This document shows positions 26,794 through 35,775 of a DNA stretch of 64,000 nucleotides, in pieces. The stretch comes from Bordetella parapertussis. GTDB taxonomy: Bacteria > Acidobacteriota > Terriglobia > Bryobacterales > Bryobacteraceae. The notes under the pieces are model-generated. The model had not been told where the DNA came from. It was given only the letters and a program-made list of their open reading frames with translations, and did not search any database. The stretch covers positions 62,001 to 126,000 of the forward strand of contig CALQCC020000001.1 of NCBI GenBank assembly GCA_943328975.2, written 5' to 3'. The stretch's first letter is position 1; every line of letters begins with the position of its first letter. The position numbers were made by a program, and so were the translations under genes.

Positions 26794-27624
26794 ATGCAAA
26801 ATCGGCGAACTCGACTTATCGGCACGATCCTGGCGGCAGCGCTCATGCCAGCCGCGTGGGGCCAGGCAGCACAACAACGTCCTGCGACCGTTGCGGGCCA
26901 TCCCAATTTCAACGGGATTTGGCAGGCCATTAACACAGCGTATTGGAACTTGGAAGCTCATGGGGCTGAAGGGCTCGACCAGTTTTGGGCCATGGGCGCG
27001 ATTGCCGCCATCCCCCCGGGAAGAAGCGTCATCAAAGGCGGCGGCACCATCCCGTACCTGCCCGCAGCACTGGAACAACGCAACAAGAACCGCGCCGCTT
27101 GGCCGGAGGCTGATCCTGAAGCCAAGTGCTACATGCTGGGAGTTCCGCGTTCCATGTATCACAACATGCCGTTTCAGATCTTCCAAGGCAATGGCGACAT
27201 GATGATCTCGCAGCCATTCGCGGCTACCAATCGGGTGGTCTACATGACCGACAAATCGGAACTGCCCGTGGAATCGTGGATGGGCAAGTCCTACGGTAAG
27301 TGGGAAGGGAACACACTCGTGGTGACCACCCTCGATCAGAACGACAAGACCTGGTTCGACCGAGCGGGCAACTTCCACAGCGATGACTTGAAGGTGACCG
27401 AGCGTTTCACGCTGATCGATCGGGATCACATTCGATACGAAGCGACGATGGATGATCCGAGAGTCTTTTCGAGGCCCTGGACCATCGAGATGCCGCTGTA
27501 TCGTGTAGTTGAAGAGAACGCGCAGGTGCTGGAGAATAAGTGCGTGGCGTTCGCGGATAAACTGCTATACAGTGATCTGCTCCATCTGGAGAAACCATCC
27601 AAGACCCCTGGCGCAGCGAAATAA
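26794..27624 (+). CDS. Secreted protein of unknown function, paralogue of the gene at 25508
   Basis: 276 residues from ATG 26794 (Shine-Dalgarno GAGGGGAAG about 10 bases before); an upstream in-frame ATG at 26659 would only add non-signal sequence. A Sec signal ends around AAWGQA. The mature protein contains PNFNGIWQ, a Cys in EAKCYMLG, NRVVYMTDKS, YGKWEGNTLVVTT, LKVTERFTLIDRDHIRYEATMDDPRVF and the motif NKCVAF. It resembles the protein encoded divergently. It leads an operon with the DUF6152 gene (15-base gap) and the B3 metallo-beta-lactamase gene. Confidence 0.72.
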   Translation: MQNRRTRLIGTILAAALMPAAWGQAAQQRPATVAGHPNFNGIWQAINTAYWNLEAHGAEGLDQFWAMGAIAAIPPGRSVIKGGGTIPYLPAALEQRNKNRAAWPEADPEAKCYMLGVPRSMYHNMPFQIFQGNGDMMISQPFAATNRVVYMTDKSELPVESWMGKSYGKWEGNTLVVTTLDQNDKTWFDRAGNFHSDDLKVTERFTLIDRDHIRYEATMDDPRVFSRPWTIEMPLYRVVEENAQVLENKCVAFADKLLYSDLLHLEKPSKTPGAAK

Positions 27625-27639
27625 AAGGAGACAAGGCTC

Positions 27640-28041
27640 ATGAACCGCAAACTGATGACGATGATCGCAACCGCTGGCGTACTGCTGACGGCTGTGTCCC
27701 CCATGTCCGCCCACCATTCCTTCTCCGCCGAGTTCGACGCGAAGAAAGAAGTTACGCTCGTCGGGCGAGTCGCGAAGATGGAGTGGGTCAACCCGCACGC
27801 CTGGCTGTACATCGACGTGGAGAAAGACGGCAAGACGGAGCGCTGGGCGGTAGAGTTCGGTTCGCCGAACGTTCTGTTCCGCAATGGCTGGAAGAAGGAC
27901 TCGCTGCCCGAGGGCATGCGCGTCACCGTCAAGGGATCCGCTGCCAAAGACGGTTCGTTGCGCGCCAACTCTCGAGGCGTTGAGTTCCCCGATGGCCGCA
28001 AGCTCGACACCGGAAGCAGCCAAGGCAAAGACACCAAGTAA
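27640..28041 (+). CDS. DUF6152 family secreted protein
   Basis: 133 residues with a signal peptide ending at SAHHSFSAEFD, which is the family hallmark (mature protein begins with His-His-Ser-Phe). A small beta-barrel-like domain follows: VTLVGRVAKMEWVNPHAWLYIDV, WAVEFGSP, LPEGMRVTVKGSAAKDGS. The two N-terminal His residues right after the cleavage site might bind a metal, an inference only. Function unknown. It is the middle gene of a three-gene unit of secreted proteins. Confidence 0.82.
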   Translation: MNRKLMTMIATAGVLLTAVSPMSAHHSFSAEFDAKKEVTLVGRVAKMEWVNPHAWLYIDVEKDGKTERWAVEFGSPNVLFRNGWKKDSLPEGMRVTVKGSAAKDGSLRANSRGVEFPDGRKLDTGSSQGKDTK

Positions 28042-28094
28042 CCCGCCTTTCGATTGCTGAACACACACGCGGCTCTGGCCGCGAGGAGCCTTCC

Positions 28095-28937
28095 ATGCGT
28101 AAACTGTTGCTGCCTTTCATCGCTGTAGCCTTGTCTCCGATTGCGGCCATCGCCCAACCGGCGGGTTGGGTGGATCCGTTCCCGCCGCACAAAGTGATGG
28201 ACAACCTCTACTTCGTGGGCACCAAGGAACTGGCGACGTTCCTGATCACCACGCCGCAGGGCCACATCCTGATGAACAGCAATTATGAGGCGTCGGTGCC
28301 GGTGATCCGCGCCAGCGTCGAAAAGCTGGGGTTTAAGTTCAGCGACATTAAGATCCTGATCGCCGGTCATGCCCACCCGGACCATGTGGAAGGCGATGCG
28401 ATGGTCAAGGAATTGACCGGCGCTCAAGTGGTGGTCGGGCGACTGGAAGTCGAAAAGACGAAGGAGTTCAAGCCGAAAGGCAAGGAACATCCCATCGACC
28501 GGATTGTGGATGAAGGTGACACTGTGTCGCTGGGTGGAACCACCTTGACGGCGCACGTAATGGCTGGCCACACGCGCGGTTGCCTGGCCTGGACGCTGGA
28601 GCTCAAAGAAGGTGGCAAGACCTACAAGACGTTCATCGAATGCAGCCTGAACGGCCAGTTCCTGCAGACCTTGGATCAATATCCTGGGATCGTGGACGAC
28701 TTCCGCGCGACCTACAAGAAGGCTCGCACGATGCCCGCCGAGGTGTGGGTCAGCTCCCATGCGTCGTTCTACGGTTTGCCTGCCAAGTACGCCAAGTTGG
28801 AGAAGATGGCCCCGGGCGATCCGAATCCGTTCATCGACCCGCAAGGCTACCAGGCGCACGTCGACGAATTTGAGAAGAGCTTCGAGGCCGCGTTGGCCCG
28901 TCCCCCAGCCCAGGGCAAAGGGAAAGCCAAGCAATAG
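28095..28937 (+). CDS. Subclass B3-type metallo-beta-lactamase
   Basis: 280 residues with a signal peptide ending near AIAQPAG. Zinc ligands are all present: His92, His94, Asp96 and His97 in GHAHPDHVEG, His159 in GHTRG and His222 in SSHASFYGL. The position of the last His and the LMNSNYEASVPVI block match subclass B3 enzymes. They hydrolyse penicillins, cephalosporins and carbapenems in the periplasm, but environmental relatives may have other lactone or ester substrates. It is the third gene after the DUF6152 gene (53-base gap). I see no mobility genes nearby, so it looks intrinsic. Confidence 0.88.
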   Translation: MRKLLLPFIAVALSPIAAIAQPAGWVDPFPPHKVMDNLYFVGTKELATFLITTPQGHILMNSNYEASVPVIRASVEKLGFKFSDIKILIAGHAHPDHVEGDAMVKELTGAQVVVGRLEVEKTKEFKPKGKEHPIDRIVDEGDTVSLGGTTLTAHVMAGHTRGCLAWTLELKEGGKTYKTFIECSLNGQFLQTLDQYPGIVDDFRATYKKARTMPAEVWVSSHASFYGLPAKYAKLEKMAPGDPNPFIDPQGYQAHVDEFEKSFEAALARPPAQGKGKAKQ

Positions 28938-28963
28938 CCCCTCACCGCGCTATCAGCACGGGA

Positions 28964-28976
28964 GATACCTGGTATC
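28964..28976. promoter_or_regulatory. 13-base palindrome upstream of the LigM-like gene
   Basis: GATACC-T-GGTATC is a perfect 6-base inverted repeat around one base, 69 bases before the start codon. It could be an operator for a GntR- or LysR-type regulator; no regulator gene is adjacent. Confidence 0.35.
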
Positions 28977-29044
28977 AGTCGAACTTGATCGGTCCCGTGC
29001 CGCGCGGGTGATAAAATAACCCGTTTAGCCCCCCTACAATCTAT

Positions 29045-30421
29045 ATGAGCAAAAACAGTTTAGAAGCACTCCTACAGAAGACCACCCCGGTCCAACTCCT
29101 GCGCAATTCGTCTCTTGGCGCGCACGTTTACCCGGGAGTTCAGGCCGAGTATACGAGCTGGCGTGACGAGCAATGGGCCTGGCAGAACACCTGCGTCCTG
29201 TTCAACCAGTCGTATCACATGACGGACATGTACATCGATGGACCGGACGCGCTGAAGCTGCTGTCCGATCTGGGTGTTAATTCGTTCAAGAACTTTGGCC
29301 CGAACAAAGCGAAGCAGTACGTTCCTTGCAGCCCGGAAGGGTATGTGATCGGCGACGTGATTCTGTTTGGCCTGGAAGACGGCCGCTACAATTTGGTCGG
29401 CCGCCCGTCGGTGCACAACTGGGTGCAGTTCAACTGCGAAACCGGTGGCTATAAGGCGACCTGTGTGCGCGATGAGCGTGCGGCATCCCAGAAGGGTCCC
29501 GTGGTGCGCCAAGCCTATCGCTTCCAAGTGCAGGGTCCGAACGCGCTGAAGGTGATCCAGAAGGTTGTTGAGGGCACCGTGCCCGATCTCAAGTTCTTCC
29601 AGATGACGTCGCTGATGATCGCGGGCAAGAAGGTTAGTGCTCTGCGTCACGGCATGGCGGGCCAGCCTGGATTTGAGCTCTTTGGGCCCTGGAGCGAGGG
29701 CGAAGAGATCAAGGCTGCGATCGTCGCGGCGGGCAAGGAATTCGGTCTGCGCTTGGTAGGTGGACGCGCGTACTCTTCGAACACGTTGGAGTCGGGTTGG
29801 ATCCCGTCCCCGCTGCCGGCCATCTACACCAGCCCGGGAATGAAGGCGTATCGTGAGTGGCTGCCGGATACCGCGTGGGAAGCGACCGCTTCTCTGGGTG
29901 GCAGTTTCTATTCCGAGAACATCGAAGATTACTACGTGACGCCGTACGATCTGGGCTACGGTTACGTCGTGAAGTTCGATCACGATTTTGTGGGTCGGGA
30001 AGCACTGGAGAAGATCGCGCAAGGTCCGAAGCGCACCAAAGTCACGCTGGAGTTGAACACCGACGACGTGATGAAGGCGATGGCCACCATGTTCGAGAAG
30101 GCCGGCAATCGCGCGAAGTATTTTGAATTCCCGTCGGCGGTCTATTCGACCTGGCCGCATGACAAGGTCACCCGCAACGGAAAGACGATCGGCTTGTCTA
30201 CGTGGGTCGGCTATAGCTCCAACGAAGGCAAGATGCTGACGCTGGCGATGCTGGATGAGCACGACGCGCAAATTGGCAGCGAAGTGACCATGACGTGGGG
30301 CGAGCAACCGGGGACCGGCTCCAAGCCGACGGTTGAGCCGCACGTGCAAGTGGAAATCCGCGCCACGGTTTGCCCGGTTCCGTACGCGCAGGTCGCGCGC
30401 CAGGAATATCGCCCGCTGTAA
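29045..30421 (+). CDS. LigM/DesA-like tetrahydrofolate-dependent aryl O-demethylase
   Basis: 458 residues of the GcvT/aminomethyltransferase fold, colinear over nearly the whole length with Sphingobium LigM as I remember it: LLRNS.LGA.VYP near the start, EQWAW.N, NKAKQYVP, RHGMAG.PG.E, a catalytic Tyr243 in GRAYSSNTLESGW, IPSPLPAIYT, NIEDYYV.PY..GYG..VKFDHDF.GR. LigM and DesA take the methyl of vanillate, 3-O-methylgallate or syringate to tetrahydrofolate, giving 5-methyl-THF and a catechol. Cytosolic. The exact substrate is not certain. No Shine-Dalgarno is seen; TACAAT lies 4 bases before the ATG. A strong terminator follows. Confidence 0.88.
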   Translation: MSKNSLEALLQKTTPVQLLRNSSLGAHVYPGVQAEYTSWRDEQWAWQNTCVLFNQSYHMTDMYIDGPDALKLLSDLGVNSFKNFGPNKAKQYVPCSPEGYVIGDVILFGLEDGRYNLVGRPSVHNWVQFNCETGGYKATCVRDERAASQKGPVVRQAYRFQVQGPNALKVIQKVVEGTVPDLKFFQMTSLMIAGKKVSALRHGMAGQPGFELFGPWSEGEEIKAAIVAAGKEFGLRLVGGRAYSSNTLESGWIPSPLPAIYTSPGMKAYREWLPDTAWEATASLGGSFYSENIEDYYVTPYDLGYGYVVKFDHDFVGREALEKIAQGPKRTKVTLELNTDDVMKAMATMFEKAGNRAKYFEFPSAVYSTWPHDKVTRNGKTIGLSTWVGYSSNEGKMLTLAMLDEHDAQIGSEVTMTWGEQPGTGSKPTVEPHVQVEIRATVCPVPYAQVARQEYRPL

Positions 30422-30449
30422 GTAAGGCGAATCGGTAACAAGTTGCAAG

Positions 30450-30492
30450 AGCGAGCCCGTCTCTGTCCCCGCTGGGGCGAGACGGGCTCGCT
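30450..30492 (+). terminator. Strong intrinsic terminator after the LigM-like gene
   Basis: Arms AGCGAGCCCGTCTC (30450-30463) and GAGACGGGCTCGCT (30479-30492) pair perfectly over 14 bases. The 15-base loop contains a further CCCC/GGGG pairing, and a T-rich run (TTCTTTTT) follows. It starts 28 bases after the stop codon. It is the clearest terminator in the window and can also face the convergent gene at 30512. Confidence 0.93.
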
Positions 30493-30511
30493 TTCTTTTT
30501 GGGCGCGAGTG

Positions 30512-31369
30512 CTACGGGCAGTTCACAACGTATTCGTACACACGGAACTGATCCAGCTTTCCGCTGGGTGTGAATGTCAGTAAGGACAAGGCACGGCCCT
30601 CGAAGGTTCCGCTGTCCAGCAGCATAAGCGGGTATGAAAACCCGGGCAGTTCGAACATATTCAGCGGCCTGTAGAGTCCGATGTTGCCATCTCCGTAGGT
30701 GGGATTGGAGCAGTCGGCGCAGAAAGGCTCGGTATCAAGGTTGCGCTTCAGGTCGAGCCCGATGATTTGTCCATTGCGTCCATGCAAAATGATCGCCTCC
30801 TGACGAAGCAGACCGGTGGTCGACGAATATAGTTTGTGCAGGGAATAAAAGAAAGACTCGGACCGTACCGCGATTGCTTCGTCGCGGCGTAGCGCGCCGC
30901 TGGCTGGCCAGCCTAAGACACGGTTCACTGCTGCCATCTGTTCCGGGGCAATCGGGATAGAAACTAGCCCGGACCGCGATTGGCCCGGCAGTTTCTTGGT
31001 GGTGTAGAGCGCTCGCCCAGTTTCGGTTCCGGGTCCGACATCGAAGACGGACAGGGAGTCTTGAACAGTAAGCTCGCAGGCGATACCCAGACGCTGCGCG
31101 CTCCGTATCTCGTCCCCAAAAATGTCGCGCGCCTTGCGGGCCCCAGTTGGTCGTCCAATCGGGCCGTAGAGGGCGATCTGAGAGCCACTCTGACTTGCTA
31201 GAAATCCCCGACTTGGATCGAACCAGCCCATCTTGGGTACCTCACCAATTCGGGCTTGGAAGGTCTTCTCAATGTATTTCTCGTCTGCAGGCTTTGGCTG
31301 CGCGAAAGAGTGCATGGCGCACAAGAGTGCGATGGAGCAGGTGCCCAAACTAGCGGAGTTGACCGACAC
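30512..31369 (-). CDS. Secreted protein of unknown function
   Basis: 285 residues with a Sec signal peptide (hydrophobic run to SFAQ). The mature part has no family I recognise. Visible traits are a DPSRGFLASQSGSQIALYGP segment, two short Cys clusters (IACEL and FCADCSNPTYG) and a C-terminal IVYEYVVNCP-like end, which may form disulfides in the periplasm. Its start lies 3 bases after the stop of the amidohydrolase gene, so it is probably cotranscribed with it. Confidence 0.68.
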   Translation of the reverse strand: MSVNSASLGTCSIALLCAMHSFAQPKPADEKYIEKTFQARIGEVPKMGWFDPSRGFLASQSGSQIALYGPIGRPTGARKARDIFGDEIRSAQRLGIACELTVQDSLSVFDVGPGTETGRALYTTKKLPGQSRSGLVSIPIAPEQMAAVNRVLGWPASGALRRDEAIAVRSESFFYSLHKLYSSTTGLLRQEAIILHGRNGQIIGLDLKRNLDTEPFCADCSNPTYGDGNIGLYRPLNMFELPGFSYPLMLLDSGTFEGRALSLLTFTPSGKLDQFRVYEYVVNCP

Positions 31370-31372
31370 GAG

Positions 31373-32995
31373 TTACGCCACTCCCTCGTTGTGGACGATC
31401 TTTCCACCAACGACGGTCAGTAGTGACCGCGTGCGTTTGAAGTCTTCGTCGGAGACGGTGAAGCAGTCGCGATCCAGCACGGTGAGGTCGGCGTGGTTGC
31501 CAGCTTCGATCGAGCCTAGATCGTCCTCTCGCAGGAACCATTTGTTCGCTGCGGTGGCTAACCACAGAACCTCCTGACGGGTGAGCGTCTGGTCGCCAAG
31601 GATAGACTGTCCCGCGAGGTTCTTGCCGGTGGTGATGGTGGAGAAGTTGAGCCAAGGATTGATGACGGTGACGTCGCCGCCATCGGAATGGTAGCCCTTC
31701 TTGATGGCGTGGTTCATCAGCATACGGTAGGGCGGGCCCAGGCTAGAACTTGTAGCGGTGGGGGTGCGCAATGGCCCCCAGCCGACCAGCACGCCCATGC
31801 CCATGGCGTCCATGCGGTTGGCCAAGTCCTGCGGGAACTCCGGAATGTGGGAGATGATCCAACGCAGGCCGGAGAGAGGTATCTCCGCGTTGACCGTTTC
31901 GCGATCCTTGATTAAGTTGGTCACGCCGGAGAGGTTGAGCGCGTGATCTTCGGCGCGCCAGCCAGCTTTGGCGATGGCTCTGAGTCCCTCGACTCCGCCG
32001 CCTGTGAACTCGCCGATGCCGCCCGTTTTAAGCCACTCATCTCCGAAGAACGGGAACGAGTTTTTCAAGCGTTGAGAAAGCGTCGGCAACGGCGGGTTGG
32101 CCGTGGGCGAGTCCTGATGCAAGAAGTCGATTCGTAGGCGTGCAGGCATGGTGCCTTGATCGTGCAGCGCGCGAAACGGATCGTGCATCGTAAAGGTGTT
32201 CTCATTGGCGAGGCCGCCGGAGAGTGCGTCGGAATGAAACGCTCCGCTGTCGCGATGCGTTGTGATGCCGAGCTTCGCGTAATACTGCAAGGCCTCGTGT
32301 GCCGAGCGCTTCCTGGTCTCCGGATTGAGAAACTCTTTGCGCAGAGCGAGCAACGCGGCCGTGAGCGCGGGTCCCGCGATGGCTCCATCTGCAGCGACCG
32401 TAACGCCCCGGGCTTCGAGCCATGCCTTGCCTAGGCTGTTGGTTCTCGCGCCGCCTTGCGCCGCTTGAATGTAGACCGGTCGATTGACGGCATCCAATTC
32501 GGTGAGCGAGGGCAGGCGCCGCTCGGCGAACTGCATGCCCGAGATCGGACCGACGGTGGAGATGAATTCGCCCGCGGGTACATCATTGCTGCGGGCCTTC
32601 AGCGCCGTGATCGCGTCTGGAATGGTGAAGACGTGTTCCATCGGCGTGTGCCATCCGGGCCGATTGCCGACCAGCACGATGTGATTGTGGGCGTCGATGA
32701 GGCCAGGGAGCACGGTCCGCCCTTTGAGGTCGATCCGCCGTATGCCTCGCGGTACGGAGAGGCTGTTCCCTACGACGGTGAACCGACCGTTCTGGATCAG
32801 CGCCTGCGGGACGACGCGGTTGGTCGGGTCCATCGTATGAATCTTGCCGTTGACCAGGATAAGGTCGGTGGCGGTATTCGCGGGTCTAGCCTGCGCGAAC
32901 AGCTTCACACCAGTCAGTCCGCCAACGGCGAGCGCACCGGCATGGCCGAGGAAGTGTCTACGCAACAGCCAGTCGAGCGAGTCAGTTTTGGGCAC
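31373..32995 (-). CDS. YtcJ-like amidohydrolase with Tat-type signal
   Basis: 540 residues from GTG 32995, chosen because AGGAGG lies 6 bases before it and it gives a twin-arginine signal (LLRRHFLGHAGA). The amidohydrolase fold is clear: N-terminal beta segment DLILVNGKIHTMDP, metal motif GLIDAHNHI, and C-terminal SIEAGNHADLTVLDRD. Family members are metal-dependent hydrolases of amides, lactams or related bonds; the substrate is unknown. The export signal suggests action outside the cytosol. The secreted-protein gene follows it directly. Confidence 0.85.
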   Translation of the reverse strand: MPKTDSLDWLLRRHFLGHAGALAVGGLTGVKLFAQARPANTATDLILVNGKIHTMDPTNRVVPQALIQNGRFTVVGNSLSVPRGIRRIDLKGRTVLPGLIDAHNHIVLVGNRPGWHTPMEHVFTIPDAITALKARSNDVPAGEFISTVGPISGMQFAERRLPSLTELDAVNRPVYIQAAQGGARTNSLGKAWLEARGVTVAADGAIAGPALTAALLALRKEFLNPETRKRSAHEALQYYAKLGITTHRDSGAFHSDALSGGLANENTFTMHDPFRALHDQGTMPARLRIDFLHQDSPTANPPLPTLSQRLKNSFPFFGDEWLKTGGIGEFTGGGVEGLRAIAKAGWRAEDHALNLSGVTNLIKDRETVNAEIPLSGLRWIISHIPEFPQDLANRMDAMGMGVLVGWGPLRTPTATSSSLGPPYRMLMNHAIKKGYHSDGGDVTVINPWLNFSTITTGKNLAGQSILGDQTLTRQEVLWLATAANKWFLREDDLGSIEAGNHADLTVLDRDCFTVSDEDFKRTRSLLTVVGGKIVHNEGVA

Positions 32996-33132
32996 GCTTG
33001 CCTCCTTGTGTTTGCACTCCTCGCGGAGCTGCTGAACAATTCTACTCCAACGGCGCGGGACCGGTGCCAGATGCTTTACCATTGATCCACGGGGCTCCTG
33101 CAGGACTCAAGGGCGGAAGCCCGCGTAAACTC

Positions 33133-34041
33133 ATGAGCCTGCTTGTTTCCATTCTTCTTTCCGATATCCTGCCGATTTTCGCGATCGCAGGCGCCGGCTA
33201 TCTTCTCGCACGTTACGCGGGTGTCGACGTCAAGGCCGTGTCCCGAGTCGTGTTCTACACGCTGATGCCGTGCCTCGCCTTCCGGATGCTGGTGCTTTCC
33301 CACGTGTCCGATCCGAATGTTGCGAGACTGGTCGTTCTGGCGGTGGTGATCATGGCGGCGATGGGCGTGGTCGGATACCTCGCGGCAAAGACGCTCAAGC
33401 TGGACGGCGCGCACCTGCGAGCATTTGTGATGGTGGTCATGTTTTCCAACGGTGGAAACTATGGGCTGCCGGTGGTGCAATTCGCCTTTGGCCCGGAAGC
33501 CTTCACCTACGCGACGATCTTCTTTCTGGCTGGTTCGGTGACGACGTACGTTGCCAGCGCGTTCTTCGCGGGAAACCGGGCGGGGAAGTTCGCCGGTGCG
33601 TTGGATAAAATTTGGCGCATGCCGTCTCTCTATGGCGTAGCTCTAGCGCTGCTAGTCGTTGCGAGCGGCTACGCAGTGCCTGAGGCCGTCATGCGACCGG
33701 TGGGCATGTTGAGCGACGCCGCGCTTCCGGTGATGATTCTGGTCCTGGGAATGCAACTGGAACGCGCGGTGTGGCCTGCACGGCCGGGGATCGTAATCTG
33801 GGCCGTGGGGATTTCGCTGTTGGTCGCGCCGTTTGTAGCGTTGGGACTCGTATCTCTGCTGGGGATTTCAGGCGCAGCTCGGCAAGCAGCAGTGGTTTTG
33901 TCTTCTATGCCGGTGGCCGTGGTGACGACAATCCTCGCACTGGAATTTGAGTTGGCCCCAGAGTTCGTTACCAGCGCCGTCTTCTTGTCGACGATTGTGA
34001 GTCCGTTGACGTTGACGTTACTGATCGCGTACTTAAGCTAA
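33133..34041 (+). CDS. AEC-family (auxin efflux carrier-like) transporter
   Basis: 302 residues with about ten membrane helices in two inverted halves. ATG 33133 gives MSLLVSILLSDILPIFAIAGAGYLLAR, the usual AEC start; upstream in-frame sequence is not membrane-like. FSNGGNYGLPVVQ is the family hallmark crossing motif and SSMPVAVVTTILALEFEL the second. AEC transporters move organic acids such as malate or malonate. The gene is divergent from the amidohydrolase and convergent with cassette A. Confidence 0.86.
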   Translation: MSLLVSILLSDILPIFAIAGAGYLLARYAGVDVKAVSRVVFYTLMPCLAFRMLVLSHVSDPNVARLVVLAVVIMAAMGVVGYLAAKTLKLDGAHLRAFVMVVMFSNGGNYGLPVVQFAFGPEAFTYATIFFLAGSVTTYVASAFFAGNRAGKFAGALDKIWRMPSLYGVALALLVVASGYAVPEAVMRPVGMLSDAALPVMILVLGMQLERAVWPARPGIVIWAVGISLLVAPFVALGLVSLLGISGAARQAAVVLSSMPVAVVTTILALEFELAPEFVTSAVFLSTIVSPLTLTLLIAYLS

Positions 34042-34061
34042 GGCCAGACGGATCGTTCGAG

Positions 34062-35774
34062 TTAGCGGCCCGCAACGGCGGGAACCGGCAGCCCCTTGGC
34101 TTTCATCAAGGATTCCAGCAGGGCGACCGTCTTCGGAAATGCATCCGCACCACCTCGAGCTCCGCCAGCGCCGCGGGCGACGTCGAGGGCCGTCCGGCCG
34201 TTTACGTCTTTTGCGGTTAGGTCAGCGCCGTTGGCGACCAGAAACTCGATAAAGTTATCGAAGCCATGTTCGGCGGCACCGTGCAGAGCGGTTTGGTTCG
34301 GAACGGCATTCGCGCTCGGCATTTGACTGCCGCGACGGAAGACCTGTGCGATGCGTGCGGAAGCGCTGTCATCTGCGGCAGCGGGAGCGGCTGCAGCGGG
34401 TTTCGCGGGAGCAGCAGCGGGAGCAGCGCCACCTCGGCCTCCACCGGCCGCAGCACCACCACCTGCACCACCCGGTGCGCCACGACCAGCAGCTCGGTCC
34501 ACCAGCGAATGGGCGTTCGGATTCGCGCCGGCTTTAATGAGGAGAGCCATGGTCGCGAGTACGCCTTCGTCGGTGCGATTGCGTCCACGTGTTGCGCGTG
34601 CGCCAAAGTCGACGCCAGCGGCGGCCATCAACGGAGTGATACCTTCCTTGCTTGGCAAGTCGACAAGCGCCTTGTATTCGAGCAGCAGAGCAGTGAACTT
34701 GTCATCGCCGCCGCGAGCCGCGCGCAACAATGGCGTGGCATTTTGGGCCAGCATGCCGTCGCCGCCACGATCCTGCGGAACGTCGCGATACGGCGGACGC
34801 CGCTTCAGTTGGATGTTCGGATTCGCGCCTTTTTCCAGCATCATGCGCCCAACGTCAACGGCAGTAAGTTTGTCGGTGCTCGGGATGACGGCAATCGCGC
34901 CGTTGCCCTTCATCGGCAACGTGCTTACGTCGGCGGCCATGTAGACAGGCGAGCGGCCGAAGATATCCCATTTATCGAGATCGGCTCCGCCTTTGACCAG
35001 CACGGCGGACGTATCGAAGTGCATGTTCTGCAGCGCGAGCAGCAAGGGCGTCTCGCGGTCCGGATCTTCCGCATCGGGATCTGCACCGGCGGCCAACAGG
35101 CTCTGAACGCACGCCGAGCAGCCTTCTCGCGCGGCGTAGTGCAGCGCTGTGAAGCCACCCTTGTTCATATCCTTCGGACGAGGTTCCTGAATGATCTTGC
35201 GCTCCCACTGATTGATCTTGCCGTGGGCGTTTAGGTCCGCGCCCTTCGAGGCGAGGAACTTCACCATATCGGCCTGACTTTGCGCAGCGGCCCACATCAG
35301 AGCGGTCTGGCCACCCCAGCCTTCCTTGGCGTTGATGTCGGCACCCGCGTCGAGCAGTACTTTGGCGGCGTCTACCTTACCGCTGCGCGCGGCAGCGAGG
35401 ATCGGAGTTTCGCCATCGAGCGTTTTGAAATTGGGATCGGCACCGGCCTTGAGCAGAGCCTCCAGGATCGGTGCAGAGCCCAGGATCGCAGCTTCGGTCA
35501 GCGGCGAGGTGCCAAATTGATTCTTCACTTTGACATTCGCGCCGGCCTTGATCAGTGCCCGCACCAATTCGAGATCGTCATTCGCCGCAGCGTACATGAT
35601 GGCGGTACTGCCATCGGCGCCGGCGGCGTTCACGTTCGTGCCCTTGGCTGTGACCAAACGCATGGCGATGGCATGGTCGCCGGCTTCCGCCGCGTCCAAC
35701 AGCGACGGATCTGAGGCCATGGTGAGCGCAGCCCCGGCCAGCAGGACTGCAGTTGCAGCTACGAATTTGCGCAT
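34062..35774 (-). CDS. Cassette A: Sec-exported ankyrin-repeat protein
   Basis: 570 residues from ATG 35774 (GGAGG 6 bases before; a start further out at 35801 overlaps the DUF1552 gene). Signal peptide, then about ten ankyrin repeats (G-x-T-A-L-x-x-A-A and GADPN/INAK motifs). After the fifth or sixth repeat lies the insert shared with the cassette B and C proteins (YMAADVSTLPMKGN...TDKLTAVDVGRMMLEKGANPN). A Gly/Ala/Pro-rich linker at roughly 440-480 is unique to this copy. It starts one base after the DUF1552 stop. Ankyrins bind proteins; a periplasmic partner in the same cassette is inferred. Confidence 0.88.
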   Translation of the reverse strand: MRKFVAATAVLLAGAALTMASDPSLLDAAEAGDHAIAMRLVTAKGTNVNAAGADGSTAIMYAAANDDLELVRALIKAGANVKVKNQFGTSPLTEAAILGSAPILEALLKAGADPNFKTLDGETPILAAARSGKVDAAKVLLDAGADINAKEGWGGQTALMWAAAQSQADMVKFLASKGADLNAHGKINQWERKIIQEPRPKDMNKGGFTALHYAAREGCSACVQSLLAAGADPDAEDPDRETPLLLALQNMHFDTSAVLVKGGADLDKWDIFGRSPVYMAADVSTLPMKGNGAIAVIPSTDKLTAVDVGRMMLEKGANPNIQLKRRPPYRDVPQDRGGDGMLAQNATPLLRAARGGDDKFTALLLEYKALVDLPSKEGITPLMAAAGVDFGARATRGRNRTDEGVLATMALLIKAGANPNAHSLVDRAAGRGAPGGAGGGAAAGGGRGGAAPAAAPAKPAAAAPAAADDSASARIAQVFRRGSQMPSANAVPNQTALHGAAEHGFDNFIEFLVANGADLTAKDVNGRTALDVARGAGGARGGADAFPKTVALLESLMKAKGLPVPAVAGR

Positions 35775-35775
35775 C

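Noticed and set aside
29072-30448. 458-codon minus-strand frame opposite the LigM-like gene
   Set aside because: Exact shadow of a confidently recognised gene, rich in Arg/His/Leu without domain structure.
34062-35774. Ankyrin protein as a host-directed secretion effector
   Set aside because: It has a Sec signal and an operon with periplasmic proteins; no type III or IV secretion genes are present.
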